A stretch of 64,000 nucleotides of DNA from JBPRGG01 sp051418075 (GTDB lineage Bacteria > Bacteroidota > Bacteroidia > Cytophagales > Cyclobacteriaceae): positions 1-64,000 of the forward strand of contig JBPRGG010000148.1 of the NCBI GenBank assembly GCA_051418075.1, written 5' to 3'. A program made the translations under genes and the position numbers. This document shows positions 27,313 through 37,587 of this stretch, in pieces (position 1 is the first letter of the stretch; each line of letters begins with the position of its first letter). The notes below the pieces were generated by a model. The model saw only the letters and a list, made by a program, of their open reading frames with translations. It was not told where the DNA came from and did no database searches.

Positions 27313-28194
27313 TCAAAAGAATATCATGCTTAAAATTCCACTTAGCATCAGCCCCTTACAATAGGAACTTAAATAAGAAAAGGACCTTTTCGAGTCGGAA
27401 CGGGCCAGTTTAGCAATAAAAATGCCCATTACCGGCACGAAAAACAGCAGAAAATAAATATTCAGGAATGCATTCTCTAACTGTTGCATTATCAAAAAGC
27501 TGAATGTGGTAAATAGTACTATTAAAATATAGATCAAAATTTTTACTTTTCGGATTCCCCAAATGACAGGCAGGGTACGACATCCGAAATTGGCATCACC
27601 TTTCAGGTCTTCCATATCTTTGATGATTTCCCTGATCAGGGTGATTCCAAAGGCAAAAACAGCATAGACATAGATCAAAATTTCGTTTTCCCGGTAATAA
27701 AGAGCCAGGATGAAAAGGCTTAATCCTGTGAGAAAAGAAACCAGCAAATTTCCAATAAAAGGGAGTCTTTTTAAATGATTGGAATAAAACCATAATAAAA
27801 AAGCAGTAATGGCATAAATAAAGCCAATCCACAGAGATAAAAAGATGCCTGTCAGAACAGCCAAAATATTAAGACTCAAATGTATGAATAAAGCATGCCT
27901 TCTTTTGATCAGGCGTCCCACAATGACCCGGTGAGGCTTATTTATATAATCTATTTTTATATCGTAATAGTCATTGATGATGTATCCGGCTGCAGCGATT
28001 AATAAAGTGGAAAAGGAAAGCAAAAATAAACCGGGATCAAATAAATACAGCCACCAGTTGTCCGAAGTGCCAATCAGGAAAATGGCCACCAGATATTGCG
28101 TCAGAAATATTATCAATAAATTCTGAACCCTGATCAATCTCAGGAAAGCAATCAGCCTGATATAATATCTTCTTCGAAGTTTGAGCCGGTTCAA
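27313..28194 (-). CDS. UbiA-family prenyltransferase
   Basis: 293 residues with seven to nine membrane helices. The two Asp-rich motifs of the superfamily are intact: NDYYDIKIDYINKP (about 73-86) and DMEDLKGD (about 192-199). These bind Mg2+ and the prenyl diphosphate. It may be the (geranylgeranyl)glycerol-phosphate prenyltransferase-like group commonly found in Bacteroidota, or a quinone or heme precursor enzyme; the acceptor substrate cannot be read from the sequence. It lies between the DUF2520 gene and purN on the same strand. Confidence 0.82.
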   Translation of the reverse strand: MNRLKLRRRYYIRLIAFLRLIRVQNLLIIFLTQYLVAIFLIGTSDNWWLYLFDPGLFLLSFSTLLIAAAGYIINDYYDIKIDYINKPHRVIVGRLIKRRHALFIHLSLNILAVLTGIFLSLWIGFIYAITAFLLWFYSNHLKRLPFIGNLLVSFLTGLSLFILALYYRENEILIYVYAVFAFGITLIREIIKDMEDLKGDANFGCRTLPVIWGIRKVKILIYILIVLFTTFSFLIMQQLENAFLNIYFLLFFVPVMGIFIAKLARSDSKRSFSYLSSYCKGLMLSGILSMIFF

Positions 28195-28285
28195 TATCCA
28201 CTATGTTAAAACTGTACAGCTAATACAAAAATAGAAAAACAGTTGTTTAATATTTTTATTGCCGGCATAAAAATCTCAAGATTTT

Positions 28286-29071
28286 TCAAAGGTAATGGTC
28301 CAGGATATCCTGCGAAATTGTACGGTAGATCTCTGCATACCTGGCATTGAATTCCAGATAGTGCATATGCCGGTCCATTGTTTCAAGATCACCTCTGACT
28401 GCCGGACCAGTTTGGGCCTTAGCCGGACCTAGAGACAAGCTCTTGTCAATGGTTTCTCTGATCAGTGGTTCTAAAAGTTCATAGGGGAGGTGTTCCTTTT
28501 TCAGAATATTCTGAGCCAGGTAAAAAAGATGATTGGTAAGATTGCAGGCAAAAACGGCAGATACATGAATGGCTTTTCTTTGATCGGAATTTACCTGAAT
28601 TACTTTTTTTGACAAGCTACTGGCCAATTGCTGCAGGATTTGATTTGATTTAAGATTGTTGCCTTCATATAAAACAGGAATATCATCAAAAAAGACCCTT
28701 TTATCTTTGGTAAAAGTTTGTAAAAAGTATAAAACACCTTGTTCAGGCGCTGCCACAGCCTTTAACTTATCAAGGGGCTGGGCTCCGGATGTATGGATTA
28801 CCATGCTTTGATCAGGTAATATCAGTTCACTGATCACTTCTTCAATAGCGTCATCTCTGACAGCTATAATAAAAATGTTTGCCTGGCTTTGACTGAAATC
28901 ATAATCTTTTTTGGCTTCAGCCCTGTAAAGTCTTTGTACCAGTTTCTCAGCGTTTGATAGACTCTTACTTTTTACTTCCAGGATCTTGTGGCCCCTGTTT
29001 TCCAACTCAGGGGCTAAATGCCAGGCCAGATTGCCGGCACCTATGAAAGAAATAGCATGTGACTGCTCCAT
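28286..29071 (-). CDS. DUF2520 / Rossmann-fold protein
   Basis: 261 residues. The N-terminal Rossmann domain has the dinucleotide loop SFIGAGNLAWHLAPELENRG (8-27) and resembles NADP-oxidoreductase coenzyme F420-dependent and ProC-like proteins. The C-terminal half is helical DUF2520, with KAIHVSAVFACNLTNHLFYLAQ (about 167-188) and GPAVRGDLETMDRHM. Such proteins are conserved in Bacteroidota near purine or cell-shape genes, but the reaction is unknown. It is the first gene on this minus-strand run; the LOG gene faces away at 29192. Confidence 0.82.
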   Translation of the reverse strand: MEQSHAISFIGAGNLAWHLAPELENRGHKILEVKSKSLSNAEKLVQRLYRAEAKKDYDFSQSQANIFIIAVRDDAIEEVISELILPDQSMVIHTSGAQPLDKLKAVAAPEQGVLYFLQTFTKDKRVFFDDIPVLYEGNNLKSNQILQQLASSLSKKVIQVNSDQRKAIHVSAVFACNLTNHLFYLAQNILKKEHLPYELLEPLIRETIDKSLSLGPAKAQTGPAVRGDLETMDRHMHYLEFNARYAEIYRTISQDILDHYL

Positions 29072-29191
29072 AAAGTTGGTTAAGCTGATACCAGTTGTAA
29101 TAATACAAAATTTAATTAATCAGTTAAACTATTAAAGAATGAGAAAAATTATACTAATTTAGATCGTGTTCGAAATTACAGATAGATTATT

Positions 29192-29971
29192 ATGAAAAAT
29201 GAAAATAAGCAAGGAAAAACCCGGCATCCAGATCAGGAATCAACTACAAATTTAAGTACCAATAACTTCAATGAAGAGTTGATACGCAAGGCTTTTCAGG
29301 ACAAAGACTGGAATGAAATAAAAAGCACAGATTCATGGGCTATTTTTAAAATCATGTCTGAATTTGTGGAAGGGTTTGAAAAGTTGGCCAAAATTGGTCC
29401 CTGTGTAAGCATATTTGGATCGGCCCGGGTAACGGACCAGCATCCTTATTATATCATCGCTGAGCAAATTGCAGAAAGACTGGTACATCATGGTTATGGT
29501 GTCATAACCGGAGGTGGGCCGGGAATTATGGAGGCTGGTAATAAAGGTGCTAAAAAAGCGGGAGGTAAATCTGTAGGGCTCAACATTCACCTGCCTTTTG
29601 AGCAAGGTAACAACTCCTATATAGATGCCGATAAATTACTTTCTTTTGATTATTTCTTTGTAAGAAAAGTCATGTTTGTGCGTTATTCTCAGGGATTCGT
29701 AGTGATGCCTGGTGGTTTTGGCACCTTAGATGAATTATTTGAAGCACTAACATTGATCCAGACCAATAAAATTGGCAGGTTTCCTATCGTTTTAGTAGGT
29801 AAAAAGTTTTGGAACGGCTTGTATGATTGGTTGCATCAGATTGTGCTGACTGAACAAAATAATGTGGATGAAAATGACTTTGAATTGTTCAGTATAGTAG
29901 ATACTGCCGAGGAGGCAGTAAATGTGATTGATGATTTTTATAATAAATATTTGTTATCACCTAACTTCTGA
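29192..29971 (+). CDS. LOG-family protein (TIGR00730)
   Basis: 259 residues. Family motifs GGGPGIMEAGNKGAKK (about 110-125) and PGGFGTLDELFEA (about 174-186) are both present; the Arg/Glu of these motifs form the active site of cytokinin riboside 5'-monophosphate phosphoribohydrolases, which release the base from nucleotide 5'-monophosphates. Bacterial members may act on other nucleoside monophosphates. A hydrophilic 30-residue start lies before the domain. It ends 2 bp before the lytic transglycosylase gene, so they are co-transcribed. Confidence 0.88.
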   Translation: MKNENKQGKTRHPDQESTTNLSTNNFNEELIRKAFQDKDWNEIKSTDSWAIFKIMSEFVEGFEKLAKIGPCVSIFGSARVTDQHPYYIIAEQIAERLVHHGYGVITGGGPGIMEAGNKGAKKAGGKSVGLNIHLPFEQGNNSYIDADKLLSFDYFFVRKVMFVRYSQGFVVMPGGFGTLDELFEALTLIQTNKIGRFPIVLVGKKFWNGLYDWLHQIVLTEQNNVDENDFELFSIVDTAEEAVNVIDDFYNKYLLSPNF

Positions 29972-29973
29972 TT

Positions 29974-31032
29974 GTGAATAAAGAGAATAATATACTGCTG
30001 GCACTTTTGATTATACTGGTTTTTGGTTTAACCGGTTATATTGTGTACAATGAGATGGATAAACAGATAAGCACTCCGGAGCAGGGAAAAATTTATAGAG
30101 AAGTAAATTATAACAAAAACCAGGACAGTAAGTCTATTTATAATCAAATCATCACCTATCAGATGCCTGAACAAATGGTATTTGCCGGTGAACCTGTACC
30201 TTTATATGAACCTGATGTACGGGAAAGGCTGGATAGAGAAATTCATATTAATCTGTACTGGCATTCCAGTACAATATTTTTGATCAAGCGGGCTAACCGT
30301 TGGTTGCCCCAGATAGGAAAAATCCTGGAAGAAAATCAGATCCCTGAAGACTTTAAATATTTACCCCTGATAGAAAGTGGCTTGATGAATGTCGTTTCAT
30401 TCAGGCAGGCGGTAGGTTTTTGGCAATTACGTGAGGCTACCGCCAAGGAGCTTGGTTTGGAGGTGGACAATGAAGTGGACGAAAGATATGATCCTATCAA
30501 ATCTACAGAAGCTGCTGTGAAATATCTGAAAAAAGCCTATGAGCGATTTGGTAACTGGACCAATGTGGCGGCATCTTATAATCTGGGAATGTATGGTTTG
30601 GACAACCGTTTGGAAGATCAACAGGTAGACTCCTATTATGACCTGCTATTAAATGAGGAAACTGCCCGGTATATGTTCCGGATCCTTGCTATTAAGGAAA
30701 TTATGAATAATCTGGAAAAATATGGATACGATATTCCTCCTTCTCACCTGTACCAGATAGAACCGGTCAGAGAAGTAGTGGTGGATTATGATATAAAGAA
30801 TCTGGTGGATTTTGCCTTTGAGCAAAATATTAATTATAAGCTGTTAAAAAGATTTAATCCCTGGTTAAGACGCAGTACACTGGTTCATCGGCATCCCGGT
30901 AAAAAGTATAAGATCCTGATACCTGTCCGTGACCAACAAAATGGACAAAAAGCTTTTCAGCGCAAAAAAGAACAGACTGCCTCCATAGAAGATGTGCAGT
31001 TATTATCAGAAGATTCCATTGGTTTGCCCTAA
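29974..31032 (+). CDS. Membrane-anchored lytic transglycosylase
   Basis: 352 residues from GTG 29974, the only start that fits behind the preceding stop. One membrane helix at about 6-26, then a linker and the lysozyme-like domain (about 105-230). The catalytic Glu134 sits in YLPLIESGLMNVVSFRQAVGFWQL, followed by AASYNLGMYGL. A C-terminal part with FNPWLRRSTLV and KYKILIP may be a LysM-like end. It cleaves glycan strands of peptidoglycan, forming anhydro-muropeptides. It forms a pair with the LOG gene (2 bp) and is 87 bp before the uvrA start. Confidence 0.88.
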   Translation: MNKENNILLALLIILVFGLTGYIVYNEMDKQISTPEQGKIYREVNYNKNQDSKSIYNQIITYQMPEQMVFAGEPVPLYEPDVRERLDREIHINLYWHSSTIFLIKRANRWLPQIGKILEENQIPEDFKYLPLIESGLMNVVSFRQAVGFWQLREATAKELGLEVDNEVDERYDPIKSTEAAVKYLKKAYERFGNWTNVAASYNLGMYGLDNRLEDQQVDSYYDLLLNEETARYMFRILAIKEIMNNLEKYGYDIPPSHLYQIEPVREVVVDYDIKNLVDFAFEQNINYKLLKRFNPWLRRSTLVHRHPGKKYKILIPVRDQQNGQKAFQRKKEQTASIEDVQLLSEDSIGLP

Positions 31033-31119
31033 ATTTGTCTGTTGAATTCAGGCCCTGATGAAAACTTTTTAGGGTTGTTTTCCATTTATACAGTATTCAC
31101 AATTTTGCTAAATAACCAG

Positions 31120-34008
31120 ATGTTGCAGCAGGAAAAACTGAAGGATAAAAAGGTATATGAAGGGATGGACACCACAGGTTTTGAAAAGATAGAGATCTTT
31201 GGGGCAAGGGAACATAATTTAAAGGATATTGATGTAGCTATACCTCGAAATCAATTAGTTGTGGTCACAGGAATAAGCGGTTCCGGAAAGTCCTCTTTAG
31301 CCTTTGATACCATATACGCAGAAGGACAACGCCGTTATATGGAAAGCTTTTCCGCTTATGCCCGATCTTTTATCGGTGACATGGAACGGCCGGACGTAGA
31401 CAAGATCAATGGGTTAAGCCCGGTGATATCCATAGAGCAAAAAACCACCTCGCGCAATCCCCGGTCTACCGTGGGAACTATTACTGAGATCTATGATTTT
31501 ATGCGTCTGCTTTTTGCCCGGGCAGGAGAGGCTTATTCTTACCTGACTGGTAAAAAAATGACCCGACAGTCCGAAGACCAGATCCTGAATCATATTTTTA
31601 AAAATTTTAATCAGGCCAAACTGGTGGTGCTGGCTCCTGTGGTAAAGGGGCGTAAAGGACATTATCGTGAATTGTTTCAGCAGATCAGAAAAATGGGATT
31701 TGTAAAGGTTCGGGTGGATGGTCAAATTGTAGATCTGGTGCCTAAAATGCAGGTAGATCGTTATAAAACCCATGATATTGAAATTGTGGTGGACCGGGTG
31801 GTGGTGAACGAAAAAGATCGCTACCGCATTACACAATCTGTTAAAACAGCCATGCATCAGGGAAAGGGATTGATGAATATATTGGATGGTCAAAATCAAT
31901 TACATTATTTTTCTCAATACCTGATGGATCCTGAAACAGGACTTTCTTATGATGAACCGGCTCCCAATTCTTTTTCTTTCAATTCGCCCTATGGTGCATG
32001 TCCTACCTGCAATGGCCTGGGGGTGATTGAAGAAATAACCCGCGAATCGGTGATCCCTGATCCGGAACTAAGCATCAGCCGGGGAGGTATTGCCCCATTG
32101 GGTGACTACCGGGATATCTGGATATTTAAAAAACTTCAGTCCCTACTGAAAAAAGCAGAATTTGACCTGACTACCCCGATTAAAAATTTACCGGAAAATG
32201 TAATTGACCTGATCTTATTTGGTAATAATGTTTCAGTAGCTGTTTCATCAGTAAAATATCCGGGAACTCAGTGGCACACAAAATTTGAAGGGATTATCAA
32301 GTTTCTGGAAAAGCAAAAGGAAAGTGGCTCGGAAAAATTACAGCAATGGATCAAGGATTTTACTATTGTTAATGAATGCCCTGATTGTAAGGGATATCGA
32401 CTGAAAAAGGAATCTCTGCATTTTAAAATTGCTGACAAACATATTGGCGAACTGGCAACCCTGGATATCCAAAAACTAAGTCACTGGTTTGCTAATTTGG
32501 AAGAACGATTGAATGAACGACAAAAGCTGATTGCAGCTGAGATACTGAAAGAGTTAAGAAAAAGAATTGGATTTATGCTGGATGTGGGTTTGGATTACCT
32601 GCATTTAAACCGGCCACTGAGAACCCTATCCGGAGGAGAAGCTCAGCGTATAAGGCTGGCCACCCAGATAGGTACCCAACTGGTCGGTGTATTGTATATT
32701 CTGGATGAACCCAGTATTGGATTGCATCAGCGTGATAACCTGAAATTGATCAAAGCTTTACAGGACCTGCGGGATATTGGTAATTCAGTCATTGTAGTGG
32801 AACATGATAAAGAAATGATGCTCAAGGCTGATTATGTACTGGATATTGGCCCGGGAGCCGGCAGGCATGGAGGACATATAGTAGCAGCCGGAAATCCGGA
32901 AGAGATTTTGTTGCAATCCAGCCAGACAGCGGATTATTTGAGTGGCAAGCGCTTTATCAAAGTACCTGAATCCAGGAGAAAAGGTTCTGGAAAAAGCATT
33001 ACTATTCATGGTGCAGAAGGAAATAACCTTAAAAATGTAACAGTATCTTTTCCCCTGGGAAAGATGATATGCGTAACTGGTGTTTCAGGTAGTGGCAAAT
33101 CCACTTTAATTCACGAAACCTTATTTCCCATCTTGAATCAGCGACTTTATCGGTCCAGGAGAGATCCTTTGGCCTATGATTCTGTGGATGGAATAAATAT
33201 AATAGACAAGGTCATTGAAGTAGATCAATCGCCTATAGGCAGGACACCCCGTTCCAATCCTGCCACATACACCGGGGTTTTTACTGATATCAGGGCGTTG
33301 TTTTCCGAATTACCGGAAGCCAAAATCCGTGGTTACAAGCCCGGCCGGTTTTCATTTAATGTAAAAGGGGGAAGATGTGAAAATTGTGAAGGGGGCGGGA
33401 TGAAATTAATAGAAATGGATTTCCTGCCCAATGTACATGTTCCTTGTGAAGTTTGTAAAGGCAAAAGGTATAATAGGGAAACCCTGGAAGTCCGGTTTAA
33501 AGGAAAATCCATTGCCGATGTGCTGGATATGACGGTGGAGCAAGCCTTGGAGTTTTTTGAAAATCAACCCAAGATCCTCCGTAAAATAAAAACCCTGAAT
33601 GAGGTAGGGTTAAGTTATATCACTTTAGGTCAGCACGCCACCACACTTTCAGGAGGGGAAGCCCAGCGGGTAAAGCTGGCTACTGAACTTTCCAAAAAAG
33701 ATACTGGAAAAACCTTTTATATTCTGGATGAACCCACCACCGGATTACATTTCCAGGATATCGAGCATTTGCTGGATGTATTGCAAAAATTGGTGGATAA
33801 GGGAAATACGGTATTGATCATTGAACACAATATGGATGTGATAAAAGTAGCCGATCATATTATTGATATCGGTCCTGAAGGAGGTGAAAAAGGAGGTGAA
33901 ATTGTTGGTACAGGTACCCCGGAGCAGGTAGCCCAGATTCCCCACAGTTATACCGGAAAATACCTTAAAGATGAGTTGGCATTGTTAAAATCCCAGCTTG
34001 CTTCCTGA
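31120..34008 (+). CDS. uvrA: Excinuclease ABC subunit A
   Basis: DNA damage recognition ATPase of nucleotide excision repair. 962 residues from ATG 31120. A TTG at 31042 would add 26 residues not matching UvrA, and an ATG at 31168 is another possibility. Two ABC modules: Walker A GISGSGKSS (about 51) and GVSGSGKST (about 654), and signature regions LSGGEAQRIRLA and LSGGEAQRVKLA. Zinc modules are intact: CPTC (about 294) and CPDC (about 421), then CENC (about 753) with CEVC (about 776). uvrB is not in the window. Confidence 0.95.
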   Translation: MLQQEKLKDKKVYEGMDTTGFEKIEIFGAREHNLKDIDVAIPRNQLVVVTGISGSGKSSLAFDTIYAEGQRRYMESFSAYARSFIGDMERPDVDKINGLSPVISIEQKTTSRNPRSTVGTITEIYDFMRLLFARAGEAYSYLTGKKMTRQSEDQILNHIFKNFNQAKLVVLAPVVKGRKGHYRELFQQIRKMGFVKVRVDGQIVDLVPKMQVDRYKTHDIEIVVDRVVVNEKDRYRITQSVKTAMHQGKGLMNILDGQNQLHYFSQYLMDPETGLSYDEPAPNSFSFNSPYGACPTCNGLGVIEEITRESVIPDPELSISRGGIAPLGDYRDIWIFKKLQSLLKKAEFDLTTPIKNLPENVIDLILFGNNVSVAVSSVKYPGTQWHTKFEGIIKFLEKQKESGSEKLQQWIKDFTIVNECPDCKGYRLKKESLHFKIADKHIGELATLDIQKLSHWFANLEERLNERQKLIAAEILKELRKRIGFMLDVGLDYLHLNRPLRTLSGGEAQRIRLATQIGTQLVGVLYILDEPSIGLHQRDNLKLIKALQDLRDIGNSVIVVEHDKEMMLKADYVLDIGPGAGRHGGHIVAAGNPEEILLQSSQTADYLSGKRFIKVPESRRKGSGKSITIHGAEGNNLKNVTVSFPLGKMICVTGVSGSGKSTLIHETLFPILNQRLYRSRRDPLAYDSVDGINIIDKVIEVDQSPIGRTPRSNPATYTGVFTDIRALFSELPEAKIRGYKPGRFSFNVKGGRCENCEGGGMKLIEMDFLPNVHVPCEVCKGKRYNRETLEVRFKGKSIADVLDMTVEQALEFFENQPKILRKIKTLNEVGLSYITLGQHATTLSGGEAQRVKLATELSKKDTGKTFYILDEPTTGLHFQDIEHLLDVLQKLVDKGNTVLIIEHNMDVIKVADHIIDIGPEGGEKGGEIVGTGTPEQVAQIPHSYTGKYLKDELALLKSQLAS

Positions 34009-34372
34009 TAATTAATTTAAAGTTCAGCGGCATACGTCTACTTATGTTTTCTTTCGGTCCGGCGAAATTTTTTTAACCATGTTATAATATTGTGGCTGCA
34101 TTTTAATGGACATTCTACCTTATTTCCACCATTTATCAGACAGCTGACTACCTTACTTGATGCATATCGCTATAAGATTACCCCATGGAGATGAGATCTG
34201 CCATTGATTTATTATACAATGGTAATATGCCGTCCAGTAGTTCGTGGTCACAGCGTTTCCTTACTTCCTTTTTTACCCTCAGAATGGAATTTCATAATAA
34301 TGAATCTTGTGTTGCTGCTCAACCGTAAACAATTATCATCTGATAATGATTATAGTGAATGACTTATAGCGG
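34009..34372. other. Intergenic region, 364 bp
   Basis: No open frame of note, tRNA or T-tract terminator was found. Base composition is as in other gaps. The only structure is a 16-bp palindrome near the 3' end (34332-34347), listed separately. Confidence 0.5.
34332..34347 (+). promoter_or_regulatory. Palindrome upstream of the ABC transporter gene
   Basis: ATTATCA-TC-TGATAAT, a perfect 7-bp inverted repeat with a 2-bp centre, ends 25 bp before the start codon. Its position and form suggest an operator; no regulator is adjacent, so this is inference. Confidence 0.35.
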
Positions 34373-36202
34373 ATGGCAAAAACCAGAATAAAACCGGAAA
34401 AGCCTCTTACCTTCAGACAGAGGCTGCGCGCATTTAAAAACTTCCCCCGATTTTTTAAGCTGATCTGGCAAACCAATCAATGGATGACTCTTGGTAATGC
34501 ATTTTTAAGATTGCTTAAATCTGCTATACCGGTATTGATGCTTTATTTGGGAAAGCTGATTGTGGATGAAGTGGTTGAACTCACCAGACAAACTACTCCT
34601 GACTTGTCCTGGTTATTTACCCTGATAGCCATTGAATTCGGATTGGCTATTTTTTCTGATCTGCTTAATAGGGGCATTAATTTGCTTGATGGGCTGTTGG
34701 GGGATCTGTTTGCTAATAATTCTTCAGTTAAATTAATGGAACATGCCGCCAGACTTGACCTGTATCATTTTGAAGATTCAGAATTTTACGATAAGCTGGA
34801 AAGGGCCAGAAGACAAACAGTAGGGCGTACAGTATTGATGTCCCAGGTGTTGGGTCAAATTCAGGATTTGATCACCATGATGTTTCTGGCTGCTGGTTTG
34901 ATAGTTTTCAATCCATGGTTGATCCTGCTTTTGATCATTGCTATTCTCCCTTCTTTTCTGGGAGAAACCCATTTTAATGAAAGAAACTATTCACTGGTAC
35001 GGGGCTGGACACCAGAACGAAGGGAACTTGATTATTTACGATATACCGGAGCTAGTGATGAAACTGCCAAGGAAGTGAAACTTTTTGGCCTTTCGGGATT
35101 TTTAGTTGACCGGTTCAGAGGCCTGGCTGATAAATATTATCTGGCTAATAAAAAACTGGCAGTTAAAAGGGCTGGTTGGGGCGTGTTATTTTCTGCTATA
35201 GGCAGTGCCGGTTACTATGCAGCCTATATTTTTATTGCCGTTCAGACAGTGCAGGGTCAAATATCCATTGGAGACCTTACTTTTTTATCAGGCTCTTTTC
35301 TTAGATTACGAAATTTATTGGAAAACATGCTGACCCGATTTTCCAGCATGGCCGAGAGTATGCTGTACTTACAGGATTTCTTCGAATTTTTTGATATTGA
35401 GCCAAAAATTCGCTCAACAGGTAACAACATAATATTTCCCCAGCCTATTCAGGAAGGTTTTATGTTTGAAAATGTGAGTTTTAAATATGAAAACAGCAGT
35501 ATATGGGCTGTCAAAGATCTAAGCTTTAAACTTCAAAAAGGAGAAAAATTGGCTCTGGTGGGTGAAAATGGGGCAGGAAAAACCACATTGGTTAAGCTGC
35601 TTTCCCGTCTTTATGACCCTACTGAAGGCCGGATATTATTGGATGGAAAGGATTTGAAAGATTATGATCCGGATGATTTGAGAAAGCAAATTGGAATCAT
35701 TTTTCAGGATTTCGTGAAATTTCAGTTAAAGGCCTCAGAAAATATCGCTGTTGGCAGGATTGAAGAAAGAGAAGATCTGGTCAAAATTAAGGATTCAGCT
35801 AATCTGAGCATGGCCGATCTGGTGATCGAACAACTACCGCTAAAGTATGATCAGATGATTGGTCGCCGGTTTAACCAGGGAGTAGACCTTTCCGGGGGAC
35901 AATGGCAAAAAATTGCCCTGGGGAGGGCTTATATGCGCAATGCCCAGTTGTTGATTTTAGATGAGCCCACTGCTGCACTGGATGCCCGGGCTGAACATGA
36001 GGTTTTTCAACGGTTTGCCCAGCTAACCCGGGGAAAAACGGCAGTTTTAATCTCCCACCGGTTTTCCACAGTACGTATGGCTGACCGTATACTGGTCCTG
36101 GAAAATGGGGGCGTACGTGAAATTGGCAGCCATAAGCAACTGCTGGAAAAAAATGGAAAATACGCAGAACTTTTCCGTTTACAAGCCAAAGGATATGTGT
36201 AA
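34373..36202 (+). CDS. ABC transporter, fused permease-ATPase (exporter type)
   Basis: 609 residues with six hydrophobic segments in the first 330 (about 40-60, 78-98, 155-172, 175-195, 265-290, with a shorter one near 230) and a C-terminal ABC ATPase. ATPase motifs: Walker A GENGAGKTT (about 398-406), signature LSGGQ (about 506), Walker B LLILDEPTAALDA (about 526-538) and the switch His in VLISHRFSTV. It probably works as a homodimer or with a partner to export lipids, peptides or drugs. No second half-transporter is next to it. It converges with the gene at 36216 (13-bp gap). Confidence 0.88.
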   Translation: MAKTRIKPEKPLTFRQRLRAFKNFPRFFKLIWQTNQWMTLGNAFLRLLKSAIPVLMLYLGKLIVDEVVELTRQTTPDLSWLFTLIAIEFGLAIFSDLLNRGINLLDGLLGDLFANNSSVKLMEHAARLDLYHFEDSEFYDKLERARRQTVGRTVLMSQVLGQIQDLITMMFLAAGLIVFNPWLILLLIIAILPSFLGETHFNERNYSLVRGWTPERRELDYLRYTGASDETAKEVKLFGLSGFLVDRFRGLADKYYLANKKLAVKRAGWGVLFSAIGSAGYYAAYIFIAVQTVQGQISIGDLTFLSGSFLRLRNLLENMLTRFSSMAESMLYLQDFFEFFDIEPKIRSTGNNIIFPQPIQEGFMFENVSFKYENSSIWAVKDLSFKLQKGEKLALVGENGAGKTTLVKLLSRLYDPTEGRILLDGKDLKDYDPDDLRKQIGIIFQDFVKFQLKASENIAVGRIEEREDLVKIKDSANLSMADLVIEQLPLKYDQMIGRRFNQGVDLSGGQWQKIALGRAYMRNAQLLILDEPTAALDARAEHEVFQRFAQLTRGKTAVLISHRFSTVRMADRILVLENGGVREIGSHKQLLEKNGKYAELFRLQAKGYV

Positions 36203-36215
36203 GGGGTAATTCAGT

Positions 36216-36707
36216 TCATGGTTCAACTTTTTGGGAGTTAAACATGCTGGTATGATTTGAATTCGTTTCTATCTTGTTTTTGATCCGCAAAAATAAGGAT
36301 TTTAAATCTTTGATATCTTCATAATTTAATAGTTCCAGGCTCAGGTTTTTTTGGCCTTCAGGAGTGCTGAATTCAATATTAAGCAATTTTATTTGAACCT
36401 CTTTGATAGAATGGAACAGACAATGCTGTGGTTTGGTAGTATCCGGTAAGTAATAGGTGATCTGTTGGTCATCCCATTCCATGAAGTATTTGGTGTTTTT
36501 TCGGGAATAGAAATAAAGACCAATGAATAATATACCCTGTAAAATATTGAAAACAAAATTCCAGTTCCCTCCTAAAAAAGTAGTATCAAAACCTTCCTGC
36601 CAGGATTTAATGAAGCCAAAAGATCCCAAAACAAATAATAGTCCGCCAAAAACGAGCATGAAAGTCAAGAGGACTTTAGGGCTTTTGTAGATACTGATCC
36701 TTTGCAT
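36216..36707 (-). CDS. Membrane protein, hypothetical (two helices)
   Basis: 163 residues with two membrane helices (about 11-33 and 47-66), followed by a cytoplasmic domain of about 95 residues with a PH-like strand pattern (YFMEWDDQQITYYLPD, then IKEVQIKLLNIEFST and NLSLELLNYEDIKDLKSL). This two-helix-plus-PH layout resembles bPH domain proteins of Bacteroidota, but identity is not certain. It stands 73 bp from the next gene on the same strand. Confidence 0.6.
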   Translation of the reverse strand: MQRISIYKSPKVLLTFMLVFGGLLFVLGSFGFIKSWQEGFDTTFLGGNWNFVFNILQGILFIGLYFYSRKNTKYFMEWDDQQITYYLPDTTKPQHCLFHSIKEVQIKLLNIEFSTPEGQKNLSLELLNYEDIKDLKSLFLRIKNKIETNSNHTSMFNSQKVEP

Positions 36708-36780
36708 TGGATAAAAAATTTGATTTAACCCAAATTTAAGCAGTAACTTTTAAAAGTTCCAATAAATAATGATAATCCCA

Positions 36781-37308
36781 TTAATTAGAGGCAATGGACC
36801 CTTTGAGCCTTTTTTTAATAGATCTGAAGGAAAACTTATAGCCTACCCAGGTAGCTAGTCCATAAAACATGAGGTCGATAGGTGAAACAAGTTTTTGCAT
36901 GATCTCAAAGGTATGATATAAATCCAGCCAGGTAATGGCTTCAAAGAAACTGACTGACTGGGATTTCGCTATTATGCCTATGGCACTGAGTAAGTTACCC
37001 ATAATACAGCCAGTCAGTGCCAGCCAGCCTCCGATCAGGCCAAAGATCAAATCCACCCCTCTGCCTGAAATACGCATGGCAGTGCCTACCAGAAATCCCA
37101 GTACCAAAGCCATTAGAATTACCTGGTATCCGGTAATGATGGTAATAAGGGCCCAGCCCATGGCGCAGATCGAAGTCATGATCAGTCCTCCTAACAGGCC
37201 CAACCAGATGTTCTGATCTTTTTTTATAAATTTTAAATGTTCTGTGAAAATGGGTTCCGGATCTGATGCAGTACTCATTCTCCATGCTTTAAAAACATTA
37301 TAATTCAT
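36781..37308 (-). CDS. Membrane protein, hypothetical
   Basis: 175 residues with about four membrane segments (about 36-58, 62-80, 86-106 and 145-163). The loops hold no metal or catalytic motif. The glycine-rich helices (LGLLGGLIMTSICAMGWALI, IFGLIGGWLALTGCIMGNLL) look like small-solute channel or tight helix-packing segments. An N-terminal hydrophilic stretch of 33 residues is on the cytoplasmic side by the charge rule. It may share a unit with the 36216 gene. No family recognised. Confidence 0.55.
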   Translation of the reverse strand: MNYNVFKAWRMSTASDPEPIFTEHLKFIKKDQNIWLGLLGGLIMTSICAMGWALITIITGYQVILMALVLGFLVGTAMRISGRGVDLIFGLIGGWLALTGCIMGNLLSAIGIIAKSQSVSFFEAITWLDLYHTFEIMQKLVSPIDLMFYGLATWVGYKFSFRSIKKRLKGSIASN

Positions 37309-37587
37309 TGTATAGCTGGTTTTGTTTATATAGGTATTTGGTATTTCAAATGAATTAAAGCATAAGGATGGTTTAGAACAATAGTATTGTCAAAAGTTGT
37401 AATAATTTAACTATAAATCAAGTGCAATCATCTGGCTAAAAGTACACCAAATTAGCCGGGTAGTTAAAGATATAAATGGTGTGAATATAACGGAAGCCTT
37501 GCATTCAGGCTTAAACAAATCCTATACCTTACTTATCCTGAATTATTTTAGATGAGATTTACAATATATTTAATGGAACCTACAACA

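Noticed and set aside
31042..31119. Longer uvrA start at TTG 31042
   Set aside because: The extra 26 residues do not match UvrA; ATG 31120 is within the family norm.
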